Under the pieces are notes generated by a model that did no database searches, was not told the DNA's origin, and worked only from the letters and a program-made list of their open reading frames with translations. A program made the position numbers and the translations under genes. Positions 46,901 to 59,100 of a DNA stretch of 64,000 bases are shown here, one piece after another. How positions within the stretch are numbered: position 1 is the stretch's first letter; each line of letters opens with the position of its first letter. Source of the DNA: Gyrodactylus bullatarudis (Eukaryota > Platyhelminthes > Monogenea > Gyrodactylidea > Gyrodactylidae); assembly GCA_012064415.1 (NCBI GenBank), contig SSNU01000090.1, forward strand, positions 124,001 to 188,000, given 5' to 3'.

Positions 46901-49900
46901 ATTACAATTGAGCCCCAGTTTTGGTGTATGAGATATCGCACACCCCAATTTTCCTATGAAAAATAGATTTTTCTCACCATAGGTCTACTTGAAAGTAGAA
47001 TAAGTTTTTTTGAAAGATAATTTTTTTGAAATTTCACAATTTTTTAGCCGAAATTTCTCAATTTATTAGTTTTTGGTCTCAATTTAAAGAGAATTTTCTC
47101 TTGATTCGATCAGTACCACTAACCCCTATTGTATTCGTCTACTCAACATGAAAAATCTTGAAAATAAACGTTGATAAAAAAGGCAATGTGTGTCACCTTT
47201 AAAATAGGTAAAAGTTCAATAATTATTATAATTTTAGTTTATAATTATTGGGTTCAATTTAGTTTCAAACATTTTCTATGTTAGCTTCATTAATTAATTA
47301 CATCTTCATGTCTAATTAAAAGTTAATGACAAATTCTATCAAAAGTCGTTTCAGTGTCTTGATGTAAAAAACTATTTTTCATAGGAAAAATAGAGTGTGC
47401 GATCTCTCATACACCAAAACTGGGGCACAACTGTATAATTATAAAGATAGAGAAACAAACCCATCTGTAACAAAGAAAGTTCCATCTGATGCAACAGCAA
47501 CATCTGTTGGCTTACAAAAGTGATTTTCATCTCTACCTGGTGTCATCTTTGCTCCAATAATTAGGTCAGGTTTTGAGCGATCATTTTTGGAAAACCTCAA
47601 CACCTGATGAAGAGCAATATCAGTAATCCAGATATTTTCCTTCTCATCCACAGTGATGCTATGCGGCATGAAGAATCTGGATTAAGGAAAACAATCAAAA
47701 CGATGACTGGTACATTTTTTTGTTAGAAAAAAATTCTATATTGAAAAAAAAGATAAATACAAATATATACATAAGTGAAATAATTTGTTCAATAATGAAA
47801 AATGTTTTAAAATCTGCATGTTGTGAGAGTCATAAATAATATAAAAATATCGTATCTGAGAAAAGTAATGATTGGCGTTATAATAAATCTGAAAAATTTT
47901 AACGAGGTTTCTGTAAATTTTTTAATTATGAAGGCAAAACGGCCAATCCATAACGGATTTAGACCGGAAGTCGAGATACGAGCATTGTAGGACTCCAACT
48001 CGGGGTAGAGTGCGTATAGAAATCTACTTTGGATTCTCTCGATATTTCGAGCTTGTTCATTAGTTAAATTTGTAAGGAAAGGAGAAATATAATCAAAATG
48101 TGTGAGAACTAGTGATTTATAAGCCTTAATTCTCAGGACTACTGATTTCGAGAATTTAAGGATAGCAAAAATTGTAGAATTAATTTTAGGCAGATTGAAG
48201 TATGGATTAAATTTTAGTTTGTGATTTATACCGATACCTAGATCAGAAGTAAAGGAGACAATTTCTCCAGGAAGTAGAAGCGATTCAAGGAGGGTTGTAG
48301 GGAGACCCAATGGGAGCATTATTTTGCTTTTATCTCTATTAATATAGAGCCCCATTGACTCAAGTGAATCTTTAAGTAGCGAGAAGTTGTGGTTGATTTT
48401 CATAATATCAAGGGAATTTTTCACCTTGAAGACGAATTTCAAATCGTCTGCAAACTTGAAAAGGGCACCCTCAGTACCCTCTAGGAGCTGAATATCAGCG
48501 AAACAAATATTAAAGAGAAGAGGAACCTTGAGGAACACCAGAGTTAATCAGTTCAAGACTACTGGTGGTGTTATTAAATTCAACATATTGCAATCTATTA
48601 CATAAAAGAAACATAGTTAAATTGATAATATGGGGGTCAATTTTAAAATATATCAATTTTTGTTTAATAAAAGAAAATTTTAGCTTGTCGAACATTAAAA
48701 TTCATGAGTGTGTAATAATTCTTTGTAAGTGTGACATTGTCGAAAGGTTTTCACAAAAAGAAGCCTTAGTCTCGTAAGAGGACAAGAATGAATTAAATCA
48801 TAAATTCGTATCCCTGAATAATCGGAATGAACTAGACTGATTTTGATTCCAGATAATTATCGAAAATAAATTTCTTTTCAATGAATTCAAAAATCTTTCC
48901 TCAGAGTCAGAGATCGGACTTAGAATTTATCCAATTTATACGCTAGTTATACATGTTTTGGATTGTTACTTTACTAGGTTATAAATTAGATAAACGCTAA
49001 GTCGTTAAGTATCTAAAATACTTCAGCTTTACATCTAATTCCTGAATAAAAGGGGACTTGATCTTGAGTTATGATGCCTCATTTGTCAAACTTATAGGGG
49101 AGATTATAAAAAAGGCTTTGTTTTCTCAATTAAAACTGCATGGGAAAAATCAAGTCTTACATGTTATCTCCAAATGATTCATTGATTTTTCCATTAACTA
49201 GATGAACAATGACAGGTTGCCTTATTGGAGTATCTCCGGTGTAAACGTTTCTATCAGTGAATGAGTTTCTGAAAGATTTTAATAAAAATTCCATACAATT
49301 TGTTCTAGTCTTACAGTAAAAATATTTCTATTGAAACATCTTATTTTTATTGAAACACAGTGAATTTTCACATTTTCACAAAAACTCACTTTTTTCCTAT
49401 CTAAATTTATAGAAATCACTTGCTGCATTCTGATTGATCGAGATAAATAATACTTAATTAGGGGGTAAATATTCGTGTTTCAATAAAAATAAGATGTTTC
49501 AACAGAAATATTTTTACTGTAACGATGGGTAACTCACTCCTTAAGCACATGATCTCCACGATGGATGATGTAAATGTCCTTTGGTCCTCTGACGGCAACA
49601 TCTGAAATTTCTCCAATATTTTTCATTTCTTCCTTGGTCTTATTGCCTGGGCCATCTTCTGGCCATATTTTGGACATTTCTATCTTGAGATTCACGTCAT
49701 ACTCTTGGATCTTTAATTTGAAGAGGAATAAAAATTTTAACCGAGTCAGACCTACATTTTCAAATGCAATTTCCTTTTCGTAAGTTTCTTCTTCTGGATT
49801 AATAATGCCTTCATTTATGCTGGAACATTCAAATTCTTGAAGGAGATTTAAAATTAGTAAAATCGAAAAGAGTGTACATCTTTTAGACAACAACGATTGC

Positions 49901-49902
49901 AT
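43921..49902 (-). CDS. peptidyl-alpha-hydroxyglycine alpha-amidating lyase (PAL), standalone
   Basis: Second step of C-terminal amidation of neuropeptides: cleaves peptidyl-hydroxyglycine to amide plus glyoxylate, in the secretory pathway. Eight exons join in phase: 49538-49902, 49161-49268, 47461-47676, 46416-46489, 45120-45338, 44189-44295, 43921-44127 make seven; the first may hide a further 45-nt in-frame intron (GTAGGT...TTAAAG). The product is 431 residues (416 if spliced). A signal peptide (LFSILLILNLLQEF) is followed by NHL-type blades. Close matches to vertebrate PAL: IWITDIALHQVLRF, HFCKPTDVAV, VTDGYCNSRVLKF, AVADREHGRVVF. The three zinc-ligand histidines are present (MPHSI, IPHAI, WAHEI). 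No monooxygenase (PHM) domain lies upstream, so this is a separate lyase as in flies, not bifunctional PAM. The segment after the third His is unlike vertebrate PAL. Confidence 0.88.
45585..46120. repeat. compound dispersed repeats in a PAL intron
   Basis: 45585-45905 matches 56685-57030 in the same order (cttgtgtgttcaaaagaatt; ggagagttttggtgcttttt; cactactgatga; gggaaatgtacatt; ggattttcggacgt). 45925-46120 resembles one arm of the 28333-28985 element. No coding function seen. Confidence 0.5.
46905..47441. mobile_element. MITE with about 65-bp inverted repeats in PAL intron
   Basis: The left end (ttacaattgagccccagttt to cctatgaaaaatag) and right end (ctatttttcataggaaaaat to ggggcacaactgtataa) are inverted copies with few changes. 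It is about 540 bp long, without coding capacity, ending about 20 bp before the PAL exon at 47461, so it lies almost against a splice donor. Confidence 0.7.
47807..48760 (-). pseudogene. LINE reverse transcriptase fragment in PAL intron
   Basis: Two overlapping minus-strand frames (split near 48525) together cover a LINE reverse transcriptase from the palm to the thumb: NSGVPQGS, PLLFNI, FADDLKF (a YADD variant), then INRDKSKIMLPLG and a C-terminal part with ARISTSGLNPLW. A frameshift lies between VPQGS and PLLFNI, and the 5' part (endonuclease, RT fingers) is missing, so it is a 5'-truncated dead copy. It is in the same orientation as PAL. The remnants at 6010-7030 may be of the same class. 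Confidence 0.72.
49311..49522. mobile_element. 212-bp MITE in PAL intron 1
   Basis: 48-bp inverted ends (ttacagtaaaaatatttcta ... and ... agaaatatttttactgtaa), nearly perfect, around a 116-bp centre. It makes up most of the 269-bp first intron and ends about 15 bp before the exon at 49538. Confidence 0.75.
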
Positions 49903-50101
49903 GAGATTTGCTTTTTCAATCGGTCAAAATTATCTCAGTTCATATGAATTTATATTCGCTCATGATGGAAATCATACTCTTACTCCCACGCATTTTCTTT
50001 TTGACCAATCAAAGTCTTGCTAATAAATATACTCAAAAGTAGTCTGAGTTTTTAAAAAATATTTAATTTGGAATTCATAATAGCAAACAAATAACTTTTA
50101 T

Positions 50102-51500
50102 TTATGAGGTACAATATGCTTTGTGCCTTTTCCAGTGCTGAATTTGGCAGGCTTTACTGCAATACCATACATTTTTACATCGGGAACATTTAAGAGATGA
50201 TGTTTCATTACAAAAAGCACAAAAATGCTTTTCATCTTCATCCTCTTTTAGACCATTACACTTGCGAGATTCTTGTATCCTTAGACATTCTTGAGTCTCA
50301 TCATTCTCAAGAAAATTTAGCCATCTACTAATGCCTTTTTGAATGGTTTGTTTTCCATCATAAGACTTGGCATATTCTAGAAAGTCCATAGCAAGAACAT
50401 CCCAGAGGTCTTTATACTTTTTGATGAGACCTTCTCTCACTTCTGGGATGCATTCAATTAAATATAATCCAGAGAATTTATCGCTTGGGCAGTCGGAACA
50501 ACCAAGAGACATTGTCTCTATGCAGTACCTCAAATTTGAAAGAATAGGCAAAACATCAATTCGAACATCAGTCAAGTATGATCTGAGCTTCATTATTGCC
50601 TCTCGTCTATAGTTTGATTTGAGGTCATAAATTGTGGATTTATTCATAAGTATAGTGTAAAGAGCTAGCCAAAGTTGTCCCTCAGATTTAGACACGACTG
50701 AACATTTCTTTGTGATACTTCCATTCTCTTGCCATTCATGTTTTTCGCTCAAATACCAAGGCCTTAATTCAAATAATCTAACCAGAACCATGGGCACGTC
50801 TAGAGTAACAAGTAGGTGTTTTGAAATAGAACCAGGAAGGATATTCTCTGAAGCATTGCAACTATTCTCGATCAAGTATCTTATTATATTGAGAGACTTT
50901 AGGCCTGTTTGATACTCGTGCCAGGCAATTCTAGTGCACGTTTCATTTTTAGTTCCTTGAGAACCTTCACAATCACCAATGAGCAAGTTCACAATGCGAG
51001 GTTTCAGTAATTCATTTTCAGCTAATTGAACAAGTCTACATATAGATCCATGGCAGTACTCAGCTAGGTCAATCGCAGTATCATTAAGCTCTTCGACCGC
51101 CTCTGGATAGAAAAGGATAATTTCTAACAGGTTACAAAGATTCAGCTCATTATTTAGGATGAAATTGTAAAAATACAAGACATCCTCGTTGGCACTGGTT
51201 AGAAGATATTTTAATATTTTTTCCCTCCAAAACTCAATTATAACTAAATTATGAACCAAAATTGGGATTTTTTCAAATTCTATCAAATTATCTTTTATAA
51301 ATTCTGATTCGTGGCGTTCTGCACACATAAAAGATTTAATTGCAAGTTTCTGTATTACATCATCATAGTCAAACCATTTTTTCGTGGCAATATCTTTGAT
51401 ATCAAGTCTCTCTATTTTGTTTACAGCAGAAATAACTTCATCTGTGTCACAGAAAATCTTTAGAGAGATTATTATTAAAAATTACCTTCTGAGTTGACAT
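50102..51500 (-). CDS. ZMYND10: ZMYND10, dynein-arm assembly factor
   Basis: Cytoplasmic factor for preassembly of axonemal dynein arms, so the animal has motile cilia. Two exons: 51486-51500 (MSTQK) and 50102-51457, split by a 28-nt intron; unspliced, the frame meets TGA. The product is 456 residues (human 440). The helical body resembles the family N-terminus (PILVHNLVIIEFWREKIL, AIDLAEYCHGSICRLVQLAE). The C-terminus is a complete MYND zinc finger (about 417-453): CAFC, C-x2-C in KCSRCKN, WYCSKACQ, HWKRHKAYC. It is head-to-head with PDHX, and the two may share a promoter. Confidence 0.9.
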
Positions 51501-51595
51501 TTTCAATATTGTATTTCTAAAAACATATTATTTAAACAAGAAAATCTGTTGTAAACATTGTTGTTTTACTAGGACATATAAGTGCAGCATTTAGG
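51501..51595. promoter_or_regulatory. 95-bp bidirectional promoter between ZMYND10 and PDHX
   Basis: Start codons of two divergent genes lie 95 bp apart, leaving room only for a shared core promoter and very short leaders. No TATA or initiator stands out. Confidence 0.55.
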
Positions 51596-53004
51596 ATGAT
51601 ATGGAATAAATTATCTACTCATATTTCGAAATTAAGTTCTCCTACCAAGAATATCTGTTACAATGGATTTGTTCGGAGGAATTGTAATTTTTTCTTTAAA
51701 TTATTTTAGTCGCTTTTAAAATCAAAATGCCTGCCCTTTCGCCTACTATGACTGAAGGCTCAATTGTCAACTGGTTAGTCAATGAAGGAGAAAAGGTTTC
51801 TAGTGGAGATATTTTGTGCGAGGTTCAAACTGACAAGGCTGTTGTTGGACTAGAAAATGATGAAGAAGGTATTTTGGCTAAAATTTTTGTACAATCCGGC
51901 TCTACAAATGTTCAGATTGGCGATTTAATTGCTGTCCTTGCTAATGAAGATGAAGATTGGCAGGAAGTTGCAAAATCTTTCAAGGCTGAATCAAAACCTA
52001 ATGCTTTAAATGATAAAATTTCTTTAGAATTAAAGAATCCAGAACCCAGCATACCAACTATGACTGTCGCGAATTCAGTGGTGCATAATTCTAGTATCAC
52101 TAAAAGTCACTTGATTGGTCCTGCTGCCAAGAATCTCATTAACAAACATAAGATAGATGTCAAGTCAATAAAACCCAGCGGCCCTTTCAACAATATTTTG
52201 AAGAATGATGTAATGAGCTACCTAGAAACGAGTCCTGTGCCAGTTACTTCAAACGTTAATACTGGTGCAAAATTAGAATCACCTTTTATTGATATTCCGC
52301 TGACCAACATGAGAAAGACAATTGCAAATCGTCTTACACAGAGTAAAACGACTATACCTCACGGTTATGTGACCAAGAAAGTCCCCACTAATGAGATCAT
52401 TCGGATAAGAAACCTTCTAAAGTCAAATAACATATCATTGTCCGTTAATGATCTTATCATAAAGGCATGCGCTTTGGCTCTTAGAATGGTCCCTGAAATT
52501 AATATGCAGGTTGAGAATGCAGATAATGCCAGACGTATGAATGATGTTGATATTTCGATTGCTGTTGCCACACCAGAGGGTTTAATAACACCTATTGTCT
52601 TTAACTCAGACAAAAAATCGGCTAGAGAAATATCTCAAAATGTTCAAGAATTGGCACAAAAAGCTAAAGATAAAAAATTAAAACCTGATGAATTTATGGG
52701 CGGAGGTTTTTCAATATCCAATCTTGGAATGTTTGGAATAACTGAATTCACTGCAATTATAAACCCTCCCCAGACAGCCATTTTAGCATGTGGATCCTCA
52801 ATTCAATCGGTCAAGTTTAGTCAAAAAGACAACAGAGTCATTAGTGATAGCCATATGAATTTATCACTGAGCATCGATTCTCGTTTCATTGATGAAATTG
52901 CTGCTGGTCGATTTTTGAATCATGTCTCAAACTTTCTCAGTGACAGTATCATATCATTATTCCTGGATGATCAAGAATGCCTGAAACTCATCAAGGATAA
53001 CTGA
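51596..53004 (+). CDS. PDHX: PDHX, E3-binding protein of the pyruvate dehydrogenase complex
   Basis: Mitochondrial matrix protein that anchors dihydrolipoamide dehydrogenase (E3) in the PDH core. Exons 51596-51683 and 51710-53004 join over a 26-nt intron (unspliced, TAG follows) to give 460 residues. A basic, Ser-rich presequence (about 1-30) is followed by a lipoyl domain (MPALSPTMTEG; lipoyl Lys72 in EVQTDKAVV), a linker, the subunit-binding domain (about 166-205, GPAAKNLINKHKIDVKS), and the acyltransferase-fold domain (GGFSISNLGMFGITEFTA, NPPQTAILACG). The E2 active-site motif DHRxxDG is replaced by DSRFIDE, as in vertebrate PDHX (DSRVVDD), so it should not transfer acetyl groups. AATAAA follows at about 53034. 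Confidence 0.9.
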
Positions 53005-53109
53005 AGATAACTTAGACAGAATATTATTTCAATAATAAAGCTATATACTATAATATATATGAGAGGAAAATAATTTCTTTAGCAATTATGATCCAGGTAG
53101 AAAAATATT

Positions 53110-56100
53110 TTACTTCTTTTTTGAGAAATTCTGAGTTGAATTCCACATGATAATGGAGTTCAGCCTGATTTCAGGATTGAACAGGAGAATTTCCAACTTT
53201 TCAACCCTTTTCTCTACTTTGATTCTGGCACTGATTGGAGAAAAAAGGAAGAGTTTTTGCTCAGTATTATTATCCTGCCACTTGAGGCTGACACTGGGCT
53301 TACCGGTTATTAGGGACTTTGAGAATTTTATATCATGAGCCATGTAAAATGCCTAAGGATTAAATTATCAATTAAATATTCACGTTAACTTATATAAACT
53401 TGATTAAAAAATTGTAAGAAAATACATTTACCCACTAAATATATGTTACAGTTAAAGTAATAAATTAGGGAATATCAAAACTTCCTGGTTAATCTTGATA
53501 AACCGGGAGCTTTTAGTTAAAGTAATGAATTAATTAAATTTCCATTACTTTAACTCAAAATTCCCTGAAATTACACACAAAGCATAGTTTGTATATTCGA
53601 TCTATTATCAATGTACAATATACATAGTATTCGCTGTAGGATGTGGACTATTCCTAATTGGAACCTACTATAAAACCTATTTTTTCAATTATTTCTATGA
53701 GATTTCATCTCACCTATTAAGGTATTATTTTAATTTATCTTATCTTCTTATCAAATAATTATCAAATTAGTCTATAATCCTAATTCTTTTTATTTAAATT
53801 TAATCAGTCTTATTAGTGTTCGATTGGATTTTTTAATCGAATGGTATTATCCTTTTCTACGATTGGATATTTTATTTTCAAGGTGTAATTCTCTACTAGG
53901 TACACTCAGCAAATTTTTAAATACATCATGTGTGATAAGGTTGAATTAGCACGCTTGAAATTTGGAGAATGTGTTATCAGTCAGAGGTCAAGCTAAAATT
54001 CCTCATTCAACAGCAGCTATATTCAAGAAGTCAATATCCCTGAAAATTTTCTATCTTTGAGAACAACGGAGAACCTTCAATCAGTCGGTAGTGGTCAAAG
54101 AATTTTCAAGTGTGATTGCAAAAAATCATGAAATAAAAATTCATCCAAATTTAAGAAGAATAGTAAACTGTACAATTCTAAGTGCCATCTTTCTTGTGAT
54201 AGTAAAAATGAGGATCTAAATTTATTACAACTTTGAAATATATTACTTGAATAAAGCTTGATTTTATTTTACTTCTTCGAAAAAATCACACCAGAATTCT
54301 TTTTGTATATTATAAATTAATTATATTAATAGTCCACATCATACAGCGAATACTATTTATATTGTACATTGATAATAGATCGAATATACAAACTATGCTT
54401 TGTGTGTAATTTCAGGGAATTTTGAGTTAAAGTAATGGAAATTTAATTAATTCATTACTTTAACTAAAAGCTCCCGGTTTATCAAGATTAACTAGGGAGT
54501 TTTGATATTCCCTAATTTATTACTTTAACTGTAAAATATACATTTCAAAAAGGATCATCAGTAGTGTCTCTTTAAAAATGATGAAAGTATGAATGAAAAT
54601 AATAAAAGCATTAATAAGCAATCTAAAATGAAAAAATAAATGAATTTAGTAATTAACAAAATTTTGAACTAGCGTACATCTTTATTTTCTTTTAATTTTA
54701 CTATTTCCTTAAGAATTTGTAAGTTTATAAATTTTCATTGATTCTTATGATCCTTCAAGAGATGTAAATTTAGTGGTTCTATAAGAAAGGACTTACATCT
54801 TGGAGGGGTATTTCTGTGTTGAAACCAATTACAGGGATAAAAACTGATATTTTATCTTCTGTGATACCAACAATGACACCCCTTTCAACGAACGGTCCAT
54901 GTTTCTAATAGGAGTATAAATGAGAAATTATAGTCTGTGTAAAATCTTTTTTTTTGTGTAGTGATTTTAATATTTCTTGGTAAAAAATATATTGTCTCTT
55001 CTAAGAAGAATATCATACTCTGCTTGACAACTCAAAATCCAAGAGCTAATCAGTTCTTCTCGAATACATCTTTCCACTAATCTGGAGATTCAAGATTGAC
55101 ATTAATAGCCTTTCAATAACTAAAATCAAAACCTTTTGTGGATGAATAATTATTAGAGCATCAAAAAATAGGACGCTATTCCCTTTTTTTAGGACCTTAA
55201 AATTTAGGCGACTATAAAAATTAAGACTTGATGAAAAATATATAAGACAAATTGAAATAAATTTTCTGATGAATATAATCAAAGGGATCTATTAACATTT
55301 TTTGAGCTTGAAATTCATTTAGTCTGACAATGTGAAATCAATATTGAGATCTAATATAAAACAGGCTCTGAAAGAAAATTTAGGCCCCTAATTGGCCCTA
55401 ATAAATTTCAAACTAGACGAGTAATCAAAACTTGAATTGCATTAGAAAGGGTTAAATTAGAGAACAGTTGCCCCTCTTATTTCTCTCTAAGTTTACTTTG
55501 AATCATGATGGTCTTTTTATTGTCGATGACATGAAAACAAATCCCTTGCGGTTCTAAAGATTAGCCTTAGAAAGAAATAAAAGTAGACCTCAAAAAGCCA
55601 AAGAAACTCTCTGATGCCCTATTAATTATGCAAGTAAAAGCTTTTTCTTCTTGGCGATGTAATTTCTAGAAATAAATTCCTATTTAACTATACCTTTTAA
55701 AGACTGACAAGAAAGAAGCGAAAATCAAACGGATAAATAACTACTCAATAAAAATGAAATTAAATTCATTAATACTGCCTGTTTTACAACTTCCATTCTG
55801 TATGAAAATAAATAAAATAAAAAAGTCAAGTTAGTAAATTCAAAAGCTAACCTTTCATTCAGAATGACAAATAAGAAGATAAAAAATAAATTCAATAGCA
55901 AAGTTTACTATGCCAAGAGGAAAAATTATGAAAATTCGTTTAGATTTTTTTGATCAGATTGAATACATCCAGGATAGTATTTTTTGACATGATTACTAAT
56001 CATTGATTAGTGTATTTAATAATCTTATCCGGAGTTAAAACATTTCTTGATTCTTTCAAACAATTTCTTCCAGAATTCTCATTCGATATTCAGCAATACT

Positions 56101-59100
56101 TTTCTCTCCGTTCTCCCTGTTCCTCTGATATCTCAATTGGTCTGGTATTTTTTGACTTGAAGTATATTAACGTTCTCAGATTGAAAGGTCTCAATCCTGT
56201 TATGAATCGGAGCATTGTCGCAAACAATTGTTTTAGGCAAGATTCCTTGATTATGGCATAAATTAATGAGTTCAGTGATCCAATTGTTAAACTGATCCGC
56301 TTTAAAGGATCCTCTTCTTGATGCTAGTGTAAGAGGGGAATTCTGGGTAATTCTGCTCCTATGCAATGAATAATGGAACCTTGTAGGATTGATTAGAGTA
56401 CATCTTTTTTCTTATTTTTACTCTTGGCATAGTAAACTTGGCTAATGAATTAATTTTTTATCTTCTTATTTGTAGTTATAGAAGAAAAAGTTTTATTCAC
56501 CAAATGTACATTTCTTTATGGTTCATCATTAGTGACACAAATAATGATAAAAGTTTTAAATTCATTGAAAATAAGATTTTACAAATTTTGAAAGAAGTAT
56601 AGTAAAATTTGAAAAATATAAGAATATAATGTGAGCTGAAAAAGCACCAAAACTCTTCAATAAATCGCATCAATCACTTTAAACCAAACCTGTGTGTTCA
56701 GAAAAATTACTCTTATAATCTTCAATTACCCTGGCCTATGTGAGCTTTTTCACTTTTCTCTTCACTGTTGCTATTTATTGAAGAGTTTTGGTGCTTTTTC
56801 AGCTCACATTATATTCTTATATTTTTCAAATTTTACTATACTTCTTTCAAAATTTGTAAAATATTATTTTCAATGAATTTAAAACTTTTATCATTATTTA
56901 TGTGTCAATACTGATGAGCCATAAAGAAATGTACATTTGGTGAATAAAACTTTTTCTTCTATAACTACAAATATGATTTTAAGCGGATTTTCGGATGTTT
57001 TTGATAAATTACATGAATCATATCAACGCCAAAATTCTTATTTGTCATTCTGAATGAAAGGTTAGCTTTTGAATTTACTAACTTGACTTTTTTATTTTAT
57101 TTATTTTCATACAGAATGGAAGTTGTAAAACAGGCAGTATCAATGAATTTAATTTCTTTAAAAGGTACAGTTTAGCAGTTCAATATGAGTTGAATAATCA
57201 GTAGGGTACACAGAAAATAACACAAATCATTTTCTAAAATAGCATTCCATGGGTCAAAATCAGCTATTCTTAGTAATTTTGCATAATTTGAAACAAAATA
57301 GCACTCGATAGCAAAAAATAGTCAATATTTTCTTCGATGCAGAAAGACTTGACGATTTTAAACTTTTTATCAAACGATAGAATTTCAAGCTTAAATACAA
57401 AACTAGCTCAAGTAGCATTTTTGCGTACCCTAATAATTTTTCAGATAAAACTGAACCTCAAAATATGCCACAGAAATACATGTACACAAAAAAACAGAAT
57501 AAAATTTGAAAGATGATAAGGAATGAGATGATAGATTTTCAGATGAGGATTACTAACTCGAATAAGAGAAGTCAAGGCAAAAAAGTTGGTTTTCTCTTGA
57601 AGTTTTCGTGAGGCGAGACGTCGATAATTGCACCAGAGGGCTGTTTGGGAAAGTGTAAGCTTCTCAAGTTCAAGGTTCCTCTTTTTCGGTTCATTCTCTT
57701 TGTAGTGACTTTCACAATCGAGAATTCTCGCAAGCTGTCTATGGACAATTAAGTCAGCATATCTTCGAATAGGGCTAGTAAAATGAGTGTAGAGCGAAAC
57801 GTTCAAACCAAAATGGTGGGTGAAATTCAGAATAGGATCATCAAAATTGTTCTTCGAAGCCTTTTCCAGCTTATCCTGATTATTTCCACTAATGAGCTTT
57901 TGATAGTTTTCAATGAGATCATCTAAAGAAAAGTACAGGGCCAATCTCATGGTTTTGTACACCATCAAATGCAGAGCTGAAAGTTGGCTGGAGTCAAAAC
58001 TATCACGAGACTTGATGATTTCCATCTTGAAATTAAAATAAATGTCAACATTGTATATTGAAATTGAATACGATTTCTCGGCTGATGAATGAAAATTACA
58101 AAAATAATCTTCTTAATTTTTTTAAAAGAAAAATAAATTTTTTATAACCTTCATATTTTTTTTCAAGGGTTAATCTCAAAAGTAGCCCCAAAATTTTCAT
58201 AAATTCCAAAAGTAGCCCCAAATCTATTCGAAAAATTCCAAAAGTAGCCCCAAATTATTCATAGAGATGATAAACACATTTAAAAATTCCTAAACATACT
58301 ATCTTTATAATTCAGTTGAGAACGATAAACTGAATTATGATCGGGTTAATTTTGGGGCTAAATCTGAGATAAATTTTCTAGAATGGGGCTAGTTTTAGGA
58401 TTATTCCCACTTTGGGGCTACTTTTGGAATTTCTCGAATAGGTTGGGGCTACTTTTGGAATTTTTCGAATAGATTTGGGGCTACTTTCGGAATTTATGAA
58501 AATTTTGGGGCTACTTTTGAGATTAACCCTTTTTTCAATGAGCAGCTGTAAAATTTGGCTGGAGTTAAAATTGAATGAATACTATTCATTGAATAATAGT
58601 GAAATTAATTTAAATTTGTCATTGTCAGTATAAAAAAAGAATTTTTTAATTAGAGAAATATATATTTCGCCAGGTCTTATCAATCTCTAATCCTGGTTCA
58701 ATTAAATGATTATAAATATTAGTTCAATGAAATTTATGTTAATGAAATTGTAAAATTCTTGAAACACTTCCAATTGATGAAAAACCAAAAAACTTCTCTA
58801 TTATTAGATGTAGAAAAGAAAAATTAAAAATCAATTGGGCCAAGGCAACTGCAAATCATGTAAATGGTTCTTTTGGATGCATAAGTTAGGATCTTCGTTC
58901 ATGATTAGAAACTTCTCCCGGATTTTTAGGTCTATAAGTTTGTCGTTTGGGCATTTGAATAAAATTTTGAAATTTTCTTCACTTGCTTCACAACCACATT
59001 GCTCTAGGTGCTTTTTAATTGAGGAATTCTTTCTGTTGAGGTGTTCTTTTATCCTAACAGCTAGACGTCTTTGGGTTCTTCCTATGTATTTGGCTCCGCA

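Larger units (their letters stand above)
55686..57173. mobile_element. composite nested transposon in DIS3L2 intron 8
   Basis: Outer inverted arms of about 120-180 bp (left: aactataccttttaa, then about 60 extra bases, then aaattaaattcatt to gacaaataagaa; right: ttcttatttgtcattctgaa to ttaaaaggtacagtt). Inside are a second inverted pair (agtttactatgccaagag, 55903; ctcttggcatagtaaact, 56421) around a DDE fragment, and a foldback at 56470-56975. So at least three insertions are stacked. Confidence 0.65.

Noticed and set aside
51912..52613. Minus-strand frames over PDHX and plus-strand frames over ZMYND10 (50367-50912)
   Set aside because: Antisense shadows of well identified genes.
51727..53004. 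Reading this gene as the catalytic E2 (DLAT)
   Set aside because: There is only one lipoyl domain, and the DHRxxDG active-site His is replaced by Ser in DSRFIDE, as in PDHX.
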